From IMG/VR virus record IMGVR_UViG_3300050132_000112, positions 1 to 64,000 of that record: 64,000 nt of DNA; one strand, given 5' to 3'. A program made the translations under genes and the position numbers. The stretch is from a virus. Numbering within the stretch: the first letter of the stretch is position 1; each line of letters starts with the position of its first letter. The notes under the pieces were generated by a model. That model was given only the letters and a program-made list of their open reading frames with translations, did not search any database and was not told the origin of the DNA. This document shows positions 7,077-13,899 of this stretch, piece by piece.

Positions 7077-7265
7077 TTAGTTTAAAGAGCAATGAATGAT
7101 GTTTTTACGCTGTTCATTGAAAGATAAATCAATTTGTTTGTATACCTTTAGATGGGCGCAAGATTGCTTTATAGCGGTTCTAATAGCTTCCTTTTCGCCC
7201 TGCAATGTTTCAACATAAACAGTTTGGCAGTTTTTAAATGTGATTTTATATTTTGTCAAGGTCAT
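7077..7265 (-). CDS. Hypothetical protein (62 aa)
   Basis: I start it at ATG 7265 (MTLTKYKITFKN) because the longer frame from 7286 begins inside the upstream gene, which ends at 7273. Strand-helix-strand pattern with a conserved-looking YVETLQGEKEAIRTAI segment. Function unknown. Confidence 0.55.
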   Translation of the reverse strand: MTLTKYKITFKNCQTVYVETLQGEKEAIRTAIKQSCAHLKVYKQIDLSFNEQRKNIIHCSLN

Positions 7266-7272
7266 AACTATA

Positions 7273-7497
7273 TTATTTAAGAACAACGTTATAATTTTCG
7301 TTCAACCAATTAACCAACTCCTGTGCGCTTTCGTCATTTAATGCCATCCAATTGGTTTGTCCATTTTCGGGGCTATTTATTTTTACTTGAGGTGCATAAC
7401 CAACATGCGGGTTACCAATCTTTTCTAATTGGCTGCGGTAATAATTGTTTAATTTAAGTGTTGACATTCGAGACAATTTAAAAGCCCTTAACGACAT
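7273..7497 (-). CDS. Hypothetical protein behind structured leader A (74 or 64 aa)
   Basis: Two possible starts: ATG 7497, directly after the structured RNA, or ATG 7467 (MSTLKLNNYYRSQLEK). The C-terminal part (NWMALNDESAQELVNWLNEN) looks like a helix packing on a short sheet. No family recognised. The interest lies in its 5' leader, which shares a fold with the leader of the 56-aa gene at 7887-8057. Confidence 0.55.
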   Translation of the reverse strand: MSLRAFKLSRMSTLKLNNYYRSQLEKIGNPHVGYAPQVKINSPENGQTNWMALNDESAQELVNWLNENYNVVLK

Positions 7498-7592
7498 TGT
7501 ATAGGCTTGTACTGCCGAATGTCCGTTAACCGAAGCTAACAGACTGGCAGACCTTAAACAAGTGTCTCAGGTTTGTAAAGGGTATCTTTAAT
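7498..7592 (-). ncRNA. Structured RNA candidate, copy A
   Basis: Begins at the stop of the upstream gene. In order on the minus strand: ATACCCTTTA box, hairpin P1 with CCTGAGA in its 5' arm, stem P2 CTGCC/GGCAG, and within P2 a 10-bp hairpin capped by a C(UUCG)G tetraloop (about 7521-7544). The same order with different hairpin sequence but preserved pairing occurs at 8095-8188. Could be a riboswitch-like or protein-binding leader. Confidence 0.6.
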
Positions 7593-7848
7593 GCTCTATT
7601 AATTCCCGTATCATATCGTTTAACGCTTTGTAATCTAACTTCGAGCCGTTCCACTTAATTCTATCAGGCGTATTGCTATCGGTTAGCCCCGCCCATTTAA
7701 TAAAGCCACCATAAAGTTTTTTAGAGTTTGGGTTACCTTTAACATATTCTTTTGCTGATTGATATAGGTTATAATCGTTGTTAATGTGTAAAGCCACATT
7801 CCATGTTTGGCGGTTCTTCCACCCGTTGTAATCTGTTGTAGTTTTCAT
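7588..7848 (-). CDS. Conserved small phage protein, YNGWxNRxTWNVAL family (86 aa)
   Basis: The N-terminus YNGWKNRQTWNVALHINND is a motif I associate with small phage and plasmid proteins of unknown function (similar to the DUF7249 group); the C-terminal LDYKALNDMIREL also fits. Length about 85 aa is typical of that group. No catalytic residues evident. It lies between the two structured RNA copies. Confidence 0.65.
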   Translation of the reverse strand: MKTTTDYNGWKNRQTWNVALHINNDYNLYQSAKEYVKGNPNSKKLYGGFIKWAGLTDSNTPDRIKWNGSKLDYKALNDMIRELIEH

Positions 7849-7886
7849 TTGTTTGAGACTGATTAAATGATTAATTATTTGGTTGA

Positions 7887-8057
7887 TTAGTTGTTTAAGT
7901 CGGCTATTGAATAGTTTAACCTATTGGCTATTATTCTAAAATTCTCTTTATCGATTTGATTAGATAGATATATATCGGCATCTACTTCATTTGAATAACT
8001 ACGTAAAAGGCTTTGTGTTGGAATAAAAACAACAGTATAGATAGTTATAGTTTTCAT
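7887..8057 (-). CDS. Hypothetical protein behind structured leader B (56 aa)
   Basis: ATG 8057 to TAA 7887. One beta strand (MKTITIYTVVFIP) and a helical, Asn-rich C-terminus (FRIIANRLNYSIADLNN). It is the first gene after RNA copy B. Unrecognised. Confidence 0.5.
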   Translation of the reverse strand: MKTITIYTVVFIPTQSLLRSYSNEVDADIYLSNQIDKENFRIIANRLNYSIADLNN

Positions 8058-8094
8058 GATATTAGTAATTTAAATAGTTAAGTAAATCAAACAG

Positions 8095-8188
8095 CAACCA
8101 GCCGTTTACTGCCTTATGCCTATTCCATTGACGGAGATAGGCTGGCAGACCCCGAAACGCTCTCAGGGATAAACAGGGTATTTTTATA
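8095..8188 (-). ncRNA. Structured RNA candidate, copy B
   Basis: Begins at the stop of the PAPS-reductase-like gene. Contains the ATACCCTGTTTA box, hairpin P1 (CCCUGAGA-GCG-UUUCGGGG, 8 bp), P2 CUGCC/GGCAG, and an inner hairpin GCCUAU...AUAGGC. Compared with copy A the inner hairpin and P1 arms differ in sequence but still pair, while CCUGAGA, GUCUGCCAG and GGCAGUA are kept. Confidence 0.6.
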
Positions 8189-9095
8189 TTTTAAACAATC
8201 CTTCGTTTATTGGAAGTGTAATTATTTCTTTCTGTGCCTTAACGTTAGGTTTGAACTTCTTAGCTTTTGATTTACACCCTACACACATTGGCATAAATGG
8301 TTCGGCTTTTAGTAGGTTCCCTTGACCGTTCATTTCTTCTAAGTGATAACGGTTTATATTCTGTGCCCAATCCCACGGGAATTTATTTACAACCTCTTTT
8401 CTAATGTCTGTCCACCATTTACCCCATTTAGGGAAGGCTTTAGCGGCTTCTAATCCATTTGCCATGCTTTGCATCGTTCCGCACATACATTCGCCTGAAC
8501 GACCTAATTCTATGCTTACAGGGTTTCGAGTAATATTATTAGCAGATAGATATTCATCACGTTCTTTTGTTGTCCACCAATGAACCATATTAACCCAAAT
8601 ATTTTTAGGTGCAGCAGGGTCGATATTAAAATATTTATCCCCTAAATTATCTGCCCTGTTTTCACTTTCATCAACCCTAACACCGTTTAGCATTAAGATA
8701 TATCTACCTTTAACACCGTGGCGTATATTCTTAGATATTGCTGTTCTAAATGGCTGTGCTTTTAATACATGGTATGATTTAGTATGAGCATCTACACCTC
8801 TACCAAAAAACCCCTTGCGCATTACGTATTTAAAATACGCATCTCCGGCGTTAGCTTCTGCAAACTTAAAACCTGATTTTTCTGCTACCTCATGAACGAA
8901 ATTTCGTGCTTCGTGTATTCCTGTACCTGTTACACCGTGTAATATTAAATCAATTTTAATTCCTAGTTCATTACATATTCTTTCCAATAACCTACTATCG
9001 TCGCCGCCCGAAAGAAGCAAACAAACCGCATAAGGTTGATAAGTAGTCATTGCTTCGTCATATATTTCAAGTGATTGCCTTAATTTATCGTTCAT
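8184..9095 (-). CDS. PAPS reductase-like PP-loop protein (303 aa)
   Basis: The P-loop LLLSGGDDSRL (about 26-36) is the SGGxDS signature of the adenine nucleotide alpha-hydrolase / PAPS reductase family. Two cysteine clusters, GECMCG at about 206-211 and PMCVGCKS at about 269-276, could hold zinc or an iron-sulfur cluster. Family members activate sulfate or thiolate tRNA or DNA (DndC type). Length about 300 aa matches phage members of the family. There are no visible dnd or tRNA-thiolation partners nearby, so the substrate is unknown. Ends exactly where structured RNA B begins. Confidence 0.85.
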   Translation of the reverse strand: MNDKLRQSLEIYDEAMTTYQPYAVCLLLSGGDDSRLLERICNELGIKIDLILHGVTGTGIHEARNFVHEVAEKSGFKFAEANAGDAYFKYVMRKGFFGRGVDAHTKSYHVLKAQPFRTAISKNIRHGVKGRYILMLNGVRVDESENRADNLGDKYFNIDPAAPKNIWVNMVHWWTTKERDEYLSANNITRNPVSIELGRSGECMCGTMQSMANGLEAAKAFPKWGKWWTDIRKEVVNKFPWDWAQNINRYHLEEMNGQGNLLKAEPFMPMCVGCKSKAKKFKPNVKAQKEIITLPINEGLFKI

Positions 9096-9099
9096 GGTA

Positions 9100-9447
9100 T
9101 TAAATATAATCTTGTTCTTCTAAATTGCACGTTACATTTTCAGCTAAAAACATTCTATCTTCATTTAACATATAATCCATATCGTTTATACTGTTAAGGC
9201 TAATCAATAAATCAGCGAAACTATCTAATTGTTCCTCACGCATACAATCATAATACGTTGTGGTTGTTTGTTTGTATGCCTCTTTAATAACCGCAGAACG
9301 AAATAAGAATATTGTTTTGTTGTAGCGACTAACTGTTGATTTTGCGTCCTTGTATGTTACATATTCGCCTATTGTATCAAATCCATTATGGTCTAACACT
9401 TGATACTCATTTGTTGAGTGTTTTGTAAATGATGCTTGAAGTGACAT
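9100..9447 (-). CDS. Hypothetical protein, first gene of the leftward operon (115 aa)
   Basis: I start it at ATG 9447 (MSLQASFTKHSTNEYQVLD). The longer frame from 9531 covers a promoter-like CATCTTTG at 9499-9492 on the minus strand. Acidic C-terminal half, no recognised motif. It precedes the PAPS-reductase-like gene by 4 bp and is probably co-transcribed with it. Confidence 0.55.
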   Translation of the reverse strand: MSLQASFTKHSTNEYQVLDHNGFDTIGEYVTYKDAKSTVSRYNKTIFLFRSAVIKEAYKQTTTTYYDCMREEQLDSFADLLISLNSINDMDYMLNEDRMFLAENVTCNLEEQDYI

Positions 9448-9590
9448 GCTTGAGAGCGTTAAGTCAGTAGCGTTATTGCTGATTGACAATACAAAGATGA
9501 AACACTTTACAACACTTTCCCACATTATCAATATTTGGAATAACCTAACACCTTTATACCTATAACAACATCACAACTAAGGCATTTATT

Positions 9591-9837
9591 ATAACAAAAA
9601 GTAATGACCTCTAAAACAACTCTTATTCCTACCTGCCGGAGGCTATTAACAAACCAAACTCTACCAATATAACCAACAATCAATTATACGCCCCAAATAT
9701 TCCCTACAACTAATCATCACCACTTAACCACACCAATCTATCACCAATAGCCCAAAGTTGCTACAACCGCCTTAAACAGCGTTATAACCGATAACCATAA
9801 GTTATGATACTTTACCCTATCCATTACTTTTTGTTAT
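9591..9837. repeat. 16-bp perfect inverted repeat, arms 215 bp apart
   Basis: ATAACAAAAAGTAATG at 9591-9606 is the exact reverse complement of 9822-9837. The interval is C-rich and G-poor on the plus strand. It could mark an origin structure or the ends of a small non-coding insertion; no target duplication is seen. Confidence 0.7.
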
Positions 9838-9862
9838 GATTTGATGTTTTGTGTCGAAGGGA

Positions 9863-9871
9863 TTATCCACA
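9863..9871 (+). other. DnaA box TTATCCACA
   Basis: Exact match to the strong bacterial DnaA box. A near match in reverse (TGTGGATAG, 10515-10523) overlaps the RepL-like start. A nonamer alone can occur by chance, but the setting in a gene-free divergent region next to a rep-like gene strengthens it. Confidence 0.55.
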
Positions 9872-10382
9872 CCCTTTTAACCAGCCTTTCCCCCTCTAAA
9901 CCAACACGATAGGGTAGGGGAGAGGCATAAACAAACTGCATAGTAAAGCAGACAGTTAACATAATATGTATTATGAGGACGATTATTACCAAGCAATTAC
10001 CCACCAATCAAGCGGGCACAACAAAGGTTTACCAAGCGCTTAGCAACACCATCCAATTAGCGACCTGCAAAGTGGTTTACCTTTACCATAGCCCAACAGT
10101 CCAACGGGATTAGGTTGTCGAACCTCTTGCCGAAACATTTACAGACGGGGTACGGGTTAGGTCGGCCATCCCCTTTCCCATTTACACGGTGACGGGCTAT
10201 CCATGGGGGATAATGCCTAATCATTGACTCTGTAAAAAAAATTATAAAAATATTTTTGGCACCAAACCTAAGGCAAGTGTGCATTTCTATTTGGTGACAT
10301 TATTAATAAAAGATAGTTTGATTATAATAGAATAAGTAAGTATTGGTGATAATGGTAGTTATCAATTAGTTACAAAGGTGTA

Positions 10383-10432
10383 AATGCTGGATTTGGGCAC
10401 TTTAATGCTGGGATTCGATACAGCAGATGCTG
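10383..10432 (+). repeat. Iteron-like ATGCTG repeats
   Basis: AATGCTGGATT (10383-10393), AATGCTGGGATT (10404-10415) and a shorter GATGCTGA around 10426-10433 are spaced 21 and 22 bp, two helical turns. They lie just upstream of the promoter of the RepL-like gene, the usual place for initiator-binding iterons or an operator. Confidence 0.5.
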
Positions 10433-10457
10433 ACTATTTATCTTTTTATTAGTTTTA

Positions 10458-10489
10458 TTTGGATAGATGTATAATAGTTTGTACATTTG
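10458..10489 (+). promoter_or_regulatory. Consensus promoter TTTG-N20-TACATTTG
   Basis: TTTG at 10458-10461 and TACATTTG at 10482-10489 with a 20-nt spacer match the Bacteroidota consensus fully. Predicted transcript start is about 10493, leaving a leader of about 23 nt before the GTG at 10516. It should drive the rightward early operon. Confidence 0.8.
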
Positions 10490-10515
10490 TTATACAATAA
10501 TAAAGACAAAGAAAT

Positions 10516-11034
10516 GTGGATAGTAATAAAGGATTGCCAAAGCGTTCAGCTAAAAAGAATGTCTTTAAAGGCAGGCAAGAGTACTTCGATGCTGCAACAG
10601 GCGCTAAGGTTGGTGAGAAGCTTATTTACCGTTCACAGGCCATTAAAACAATATTTGTAACTATGTATCTGAACGACGATAATATGTATGAGTTTATCTC
10701 TGGATTAGGAAATCCGGGGAAAGTGTTGGCTTACATACTGAAAGACTACAATGATAAAACTGGTATGTTTTATTTCAGCAACACGACAAAAGAATTGATG
10801 ATTAAAGAATTGAAATTGTCAATTGGAACCGTTAGAGGAATAGTAAAAGAGTTCGCCACCAAAAAGACCATTATACATGTTGGTGGTAGCGAGTATATGG
10901 TTAACCCTCGCCTGTTTTATAAAGGCGCTCAGATCAACTACGATGCACAGGTAGAGGCTTTTGATGGGCTACACAAAATATCATCCTTTAAAGAAATTGA
11001 ACGTGCTATTGAAAGTAAGGTTGTTAAAGCATAA
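10516..11034 (+). CDS. RepL-like winged-helix replication or regulatory protein (172 aa)
   Basis: Starts with GTG at 10516; the ATG at 10514 is out of frame and an in-frame stop lies at 10501. Residues about 90-140 (TTKELMIKELKLSIGTVRGIVKEF, then YMVNPRLFYKGA) resemble the winged helix and the typical end segment of RepL-type plasmid initiators and related phage proteins. Family members bind origin DNA. Its position next to iteron-like repeats and a DnaA box fits an initiator; a plain transcription regulator is the alternative. Confidence 0.65.
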   Translation: MDSNKGLPKRSAKKNVFKGRQEYFDAATGAKVGEKLIYRSQAIKTIFVTMYLNDDNMYEFISGLGNPGKVLAYILKDYNDKTGMFYFSNTTKELMIKELKLSIGTVRGIVKEFATKKTIIHVGGSEYMVNPRLFYKGAQINYDAQVEAFDGLHKISSFKEIERAIESKVVKA

Positions 11035-11040
11035 ATTGAG

Positions 11041-11574
11041 ATGGGTTACGTTTATTGCCTGCATGATTTTACAAATAATATTTGCCGTATAGGTAAAACA
11101 AAGGCGCATAAAGCGGGTAGAATTAGATCACAGACTGGTTATTATCCATTTGAATTAACACCTGTTAGTGTATATTTTATTGATGAAAGTGCGGCAGAAA
11201 AACATTTTCACAAGACGTTTAAATCTAAAAATGTTAGGGCCGATTGGTTTAAAATAACGCCCGATGATTTTGATGAAGAAGTTAGAAAATATAAATTAAT
11301 AGTAGGAGAGGTAGTTGCTTCAAGGCCTATAGGCGTACAATCAAATGGAACTATTAAATACTGGCGGGTTTTATCTGAAAGTGTAGAACACAAATGTGAT
11401 TTTGTTCACATCAACATTGGCGATGGGCTTTTAAAATTAAAATGCAAGGATAAGTTTGTAAGCCTTCAGTTGGAAGGTGCCCACGGCTATAGAATAGCTA
11501 AAGATGGTAATTGGGTTAAGGCTTTCGCATCAAGAAAGAATAGTTTTAAATTTGTTAAAGTAAGATTTAAATGA
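11041..11574 (+). CDS. GIY-YIG nuclease domain protein, T5orf172-like (177 aa)
   Basis: The N-terminus (GYVYCLHDFTNNICRIGKTK) and the AEKHFHKTFKSKNVRADWFKI segment match the MUG113/T5orf172 branch of GIY-YIG nucleases: a Y-x-Y start, IGKT in place of the YIG strand, and a later HxxF-W element. The C-terminal 80 residues are unassigned. It could be a homing nuclease or a DNA-processing nuclease. It lies 6 bp after the RepL-like gene and overlaps the next gene by 4 bp. Confidence 0.75.
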   Translation: MGYVYCLHDFTNNICRIGKTKAHKAGRIRSQTGYYPFELTPVSVYFIDESAAEKHFHKTFKSKNVRADWFKITPDDFDEEVRKYKLIVGEVVASRPIGVQSNGTIKYWRVLSESVEHKCDFVHINIGDGLLKLKCKDKFVSLQLEGAHGYRIAKDGNWVKAFASRKNSFKFVKVRFK

Positions 11575-11801
11575 ATAAGCGAGATAAGCAACAGTTAGAA
11601 ATTTGGCATAACATTTATCAGTTTATGTCGGCAAGTTTTCAAATACAGGATGATGCGTTGCAAATTGATAAAGACAGAGAAGCGTATCATAACGAACAAC
11701 ATAATCGTGAAAAGTGGTTATTAGATAATTGGCAGATAGTTAGGCCGAATAAATCAACAAGGCAACGACGAAATCCTATAAGCATTTTTAATATTAAATA
11801 A
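11571..11801 (+). CDS. Hypothetical protein (76 aa)
   Basis: Unrecognised, very polar and helical (KRDKQQLEIWHNIYQFM, DKDREAYHNEQHNREKWLLDNW), with a basic tail. ATGA overlap with the upstream nuclease gene. Confidence 0.55.
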   Translation: MNKRDKQQLEIWHNIYQFMSASFQIQDDALQIDKDREAYHNEQHNREKWLLDNWQIVRPNKSTRQRRNPISIFNIK

Positions 11802-11839
11802 CCAAAAACCCAATTTCCAATATTAAAACGCAATAAATC

Positions 11840-12022
11840 ATGAAACTTAACCTACAAGAACTTATAGATAAACTGCAAAAATTAAGGGAGTGGCACAATG
11901 CCGATTCTTTGGTATTTTTTGAGTTAGGTGACGATAATATTTGCGCCATGAAAGATTATTGTATCACAGGTGTTTATACACACGATGAAAATGAAATAGG
12001 CTTAACTGTTGAAGAAAAATGA
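11840..12022 (+). CDS. Hypothetical protein (60 aa)
   Basis: Unrecognised small acidic protein. The segment LNLQELIDKLQKLREWHNAD looks like a helix followed by strands. The stop overlaps the start of the next 35-aa frame (ATGA). Confidence 0.55.
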   Translation: MKLNLQELIDKLQKLREWHNADSLVFFELGDDNICAMKDYCITGVYTHDENEIGLTVEEK

Positions 12023-12126
12023 ACCTCATCGACCTACCCATCCGCATACTAACCCTCATCAACCAAGGCATCGTAAAGGTTTACACTTGGGAGGAATATC
12101 AACAATTTAAAAATAGGAAAAAATGA
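12019..12126 (+). CDS. Micro-protein (35 aa)
   Basis: Frame from ATG 12019 to TGA 12126 with ATGA overlaps on both sides, which is the main support. Sequence reads IRILTLINQGIVKVYTWEEY then a basic tail. No function can be given. Confidence 0.5.
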   Translation: MNLIDLPIRILTLINQGIVKVYTWEEYQQFKNRKK

Positions 12127-12365
12127 AAACCGAAAAAGAATTATCCTTAAATATAGACGGATTGCTACACAAAATATCCAATGACAATTTAAGGCACGAA
12201 ATTAAAGTTGCATTCCACGAATACCGTGATGAAATGTATAAAAGACTATTAAATTGTAATCAAAACTTAGCCCATCCCGCTTACGGGCACAGTTCGTCAA
12301 CTTCAATAGGTATTGATAACCTTAGAAACGAAACTTTTGACTTTTTAGAAATTCCTGAAAAATAA
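12123..12365 (+). CDS. Hypothetical protein (80 aa)
   Basis: Unrecognised. Helical first half (SLNIDGLLHKISNDNLRHEI), then an AHPAYGHSSSTS loop. Starts in an ATGA overlap and ends one base into the NinB-like start (TAATG). Confidence 0.55.
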   Translation: MKTEKELSLNIDGLLHKISNDNLRHEIKVAFHEYRDEMYKRLLNCNQNLAHPAYGHSSSTSIGIDNLRNETFDFLEIPEK

Positions 12366-12826
12366 TGCCTAATCGCTCATATAACGCCGTAGTAGTGCAT
12401 ACAGGTGATGATGCTACCTTGCACTTCATTAATGAAAGATATTGCTTCACAGACCTTAAAAATGCCTTTAAAGACGGCGATAAGGTGACTGTTACCATAG
12501 CAACAAGGCGCAAACCTCGTTCATTGAAACAAAACGCAGTCTTGCATTGGTATATAAACGCCATTGCCGATGAAACGGGTATTGATAAAAATGATGTAAA
12601 GGAGGTTTTAAGACACAAATTTTTGGCTGAGGATATATTAGACCAAAACGGGGAGATAATGGCTGACAAAGCCTCTGGTGAGGTTTTAAGGCGGTATAAG
12701 AGCACTACTGAACTATCGACAATCGAAATGCTAACGTTTACAGAAGAAATTAGGCAGTGGAGTTTAGATTTTCTTAACCTACCTCTCCCACTACCAAATG
12801 AAGAAATAGAACTTAAATTTAAATAA
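12365..12826 (+). CDS. ninB: NinB-like recombination protein (153 aa)
   Basis: The stretch KPRSLKQNAVLHWYINAIAD, the following IDKNDVKEVLRHKF, and the end segment TEEIRQWSLDFLNLPLPLPNE match the NinB family, lambda Orf-like recombination mediators that act with single-strand DNA-binding and annealing proteins. Length is normal for the family (about 140-160 aa). It sits in the replication/recombination operon. The antisense frame over this gene is a shadow. Confidence 0.75.
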   Translation: MPNRSYNAVVVHTGDDATLHFINERYCFTDLKNAFKDGDKVTVTIATRRKPRSLKQNAVLHWYINAIADETGIDKNDVKEVLRHKFLAEDILDQNGEIMADKASGEVLRRYKSTTELSTIEMLTFTEEIRQWSLDFLNLPLPLPNEEIELKFK

Positions 12827-12828
12827 TT

Positions 12829-13017
12829 ATGAAAAAAGTTTATGCAACAAAAGACGACGACGGACACTGGTATGTGATTCCGTTTGAAATGAAAGACGAG
12901 TTCATGTCCGATTTGGATGGGCTTAGCGACGATAATATTTACGAATGGGAAGATAAATATAGTCAATACATGACAGGCGGCGATTTAAACCTTATTCAAC
13001 TTTACGCTGAAATATAA
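12829..13017 (+). CDS. Conserved small acidic phage protein (62 aa)
   Basis: The start KKVYATKDDDGHWYVIPFEM and the end GGDLNLIQLYAEI resemble a small protein common in Bacteroidota phages, with no assigned function. Strongly acidic. It lies 2 bp after the NinB-like gene. Confidence 0.6.
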   Translation: MKKVYATKDDDGHWYVIPFEMKDEFMSDLDGLSDDNIYEWEDKYSQYMTGGDLNLIQLYAEI

Positions 13018-13024
13018 ATTTTAA

Positions 13025-13123
13025 ACAACAATAATCAAAGGTGCTAAGGGCGAGAAGCCGACCCCAAAAGATTTGTTACACCCTAACTACGGTAAGGACT
13101 TTGAACCAAGTGAAGAAAGTTAA
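13025..13123 (+). pseudogene. Start-less ORF fragment resembling a protein C-terminus
   Basis: The open frame (IIKGAKGEKPTPKDLLHPNY onwards, ending at TAA 13123) has protein-like composition but no ATG, GTG or TTG start after the stop at 13022. It may be the remnant of a truncated gene, or be translated from a rare start. It overlaps the first codons of the next gene. Confidence 0.3.
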
Positions 13124-13490
13124 CATTGTGGCAAAATCTATATTTTTTAAGTTGGAGATATATCCAGTAGAAGTTTTAGCATCATTTGGACAAACCAATA
13201 AGCAACTGTTAAACGATATAACAGAACGTTGGAACGAACCCTCTATATATAGAGATATTGAAGACGGTATTATGGATATGGATTGTGCGAATGCATTGGT
13301 TAAAATATTCGATTGCCAAGTTATCATATTTCGTTTTCAAAATAATCCTTCAAACAGGATAATAGTGCATGAATGTTTCCATGGTGCTTTTAAAATAATG
13401 GATAGAATAGGGCAGAAATTAACTAAAGATAGTGAGGAAAGTTATGCCTATTTAACAGACTTTTTATTCTCTAAAATAACAGAAAAATAA
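13110..13490 (+). CDS. Putative zinc metallopeptidase with HExxH motif (126 aa)
   Basis: The longer frame from 13041 starts inside the preceding fragment, so I use GTG 13110 (a GTG at 13128 is also possible). The motif VHECFHGAF is an HExxH zinc site, and the later glutamates in DSEESYAYL could supply the third ligand. The layout recalls small ImmA/IrrE-like or M78-like phage peptidases. Such proteins often cleave repressors or other regulators; the target here is unknown. Confidence 0.55.
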   Translation: MKKVNIVAKSIFFKLEIYPVEVLASFGQTNKQLLNDITERWNEPSIYRDIEDGIMDMDCANALVKIFDCQVIIFRFQNNPSNRIIVHECFHGAFKIMDRIGQKLTKDSEESYAYLTDFLFSKITEK

Positions 13491-13509
13491 ACAAAATAAA
13501 ATAAATACC

Positions 13510-13806
13510 ATGAACACAAAAACAAAACCATCAATGACCTTTAGAGAGTTAAAGGATTTCGTAAATACACTTGAAGATTGGCAATTAGACGAACCAGTAT
13601 TGGCAAGTGGTGAAGAAAGAGGATTTGGCATACAGTCAGCAAGCGTATTAACAGAGGATAATTATGTAGATGATTACGCTATGCAACCTGTTTCTGTTTA
13701 TGAGGAACAGGAAGGTTATCCAATCCCAGAATCACAAGGTTGGGAAATAATACCAAAGGGGAAACCTTACTTATATTTTGATGAATGGATGGATAGTGCT
13801 GAATAA
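13510..13806 (+). CDS. Hypothetical acidic protein (98 aa)
   Basis: Unrecognised. It starts with TFRELKDFVNTLEDWQLDEP, which resembles small phage proteins of unknown role, and is acidic throughout. It is the last gene before an intrinsic terminator. Confidence 0.6.
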   Translation: MNTKTKPSMTFRELKDFVNTLEDWQLDEPVLASGEERGFGIQSASVLTEDNYVDDYAMQPVSVYEEQEGYPIPESQGWEIIPKGKPYLYFDEWMDSAE

Positions 13807-13835
13807 TCCCTACCTTTGAATCGGTTATAAGGTTT

Positions 13836-13866
13836 ATCCCTGTCGGAGTTCGGCAGGGATTTTTTT
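13836..13866 (+). terminator. Intrinsic terminator
   Basis: Hairpin ATCCCTG...CAGGGAT (13836-13860) followed by a run of T. It closes the first part of the rightward early operon. Its tail (GGCAGGGATTTTTT) is repeated on both sides of the neighbouring HNH gene. Confidence 0.8.
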
Positions 13867-13896
13867 GTGTTTAACAGGGATTTTTTTTTATATTTG
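13864..13896 (+). promoter_or_regulatory. Promoter TTTG-N21-TATATTTG abutting the HNH start
   Basis: TTTG (13864-13867) overlaps the terminator tail; TATATTTG ends at 13896, three bases before the ATG at 13900. The predicted transcript starts at or next to the AUG, so the mRNA should be leaderless. Confidence 0.7.
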
Positions 13897-13899
13897 TAT

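Larger units (their letters stand above)
9448..10515. other. Gene-free divergent region, candidate replication origin
   Basis: About 1 kb without a convincing gene, between leftward and rightward operons. It holds a 16-bp inverted repeat, an interval almost free of G on the plus strand (about 9540-9780), a perfect DnaA box, two copies of TTACCAAGC (9986-9994, 10029-10037), a more GC-rich stretch at about 10070-10215, three ATGCTG motifs 21-22 bp apart, and a consensus promoter for a RepL-like gene. Confidence 0.55.

Noticed and set aside
10057-10284. Leftward 75-aa frame in the divergent region
   Set aside because: It has an odd composition (many Cys, Trp, Pro, Arg), no coupling to neighbours and lies in a GC-richer intergenic stretch; more likely a chance frame over origin or RNA sequence.
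12322-12966. Long leftward frame (214 codons)
   Set aside because: It lies opposite the NinB-like gene and its neighbour; composition is typical of an antisense shadow.
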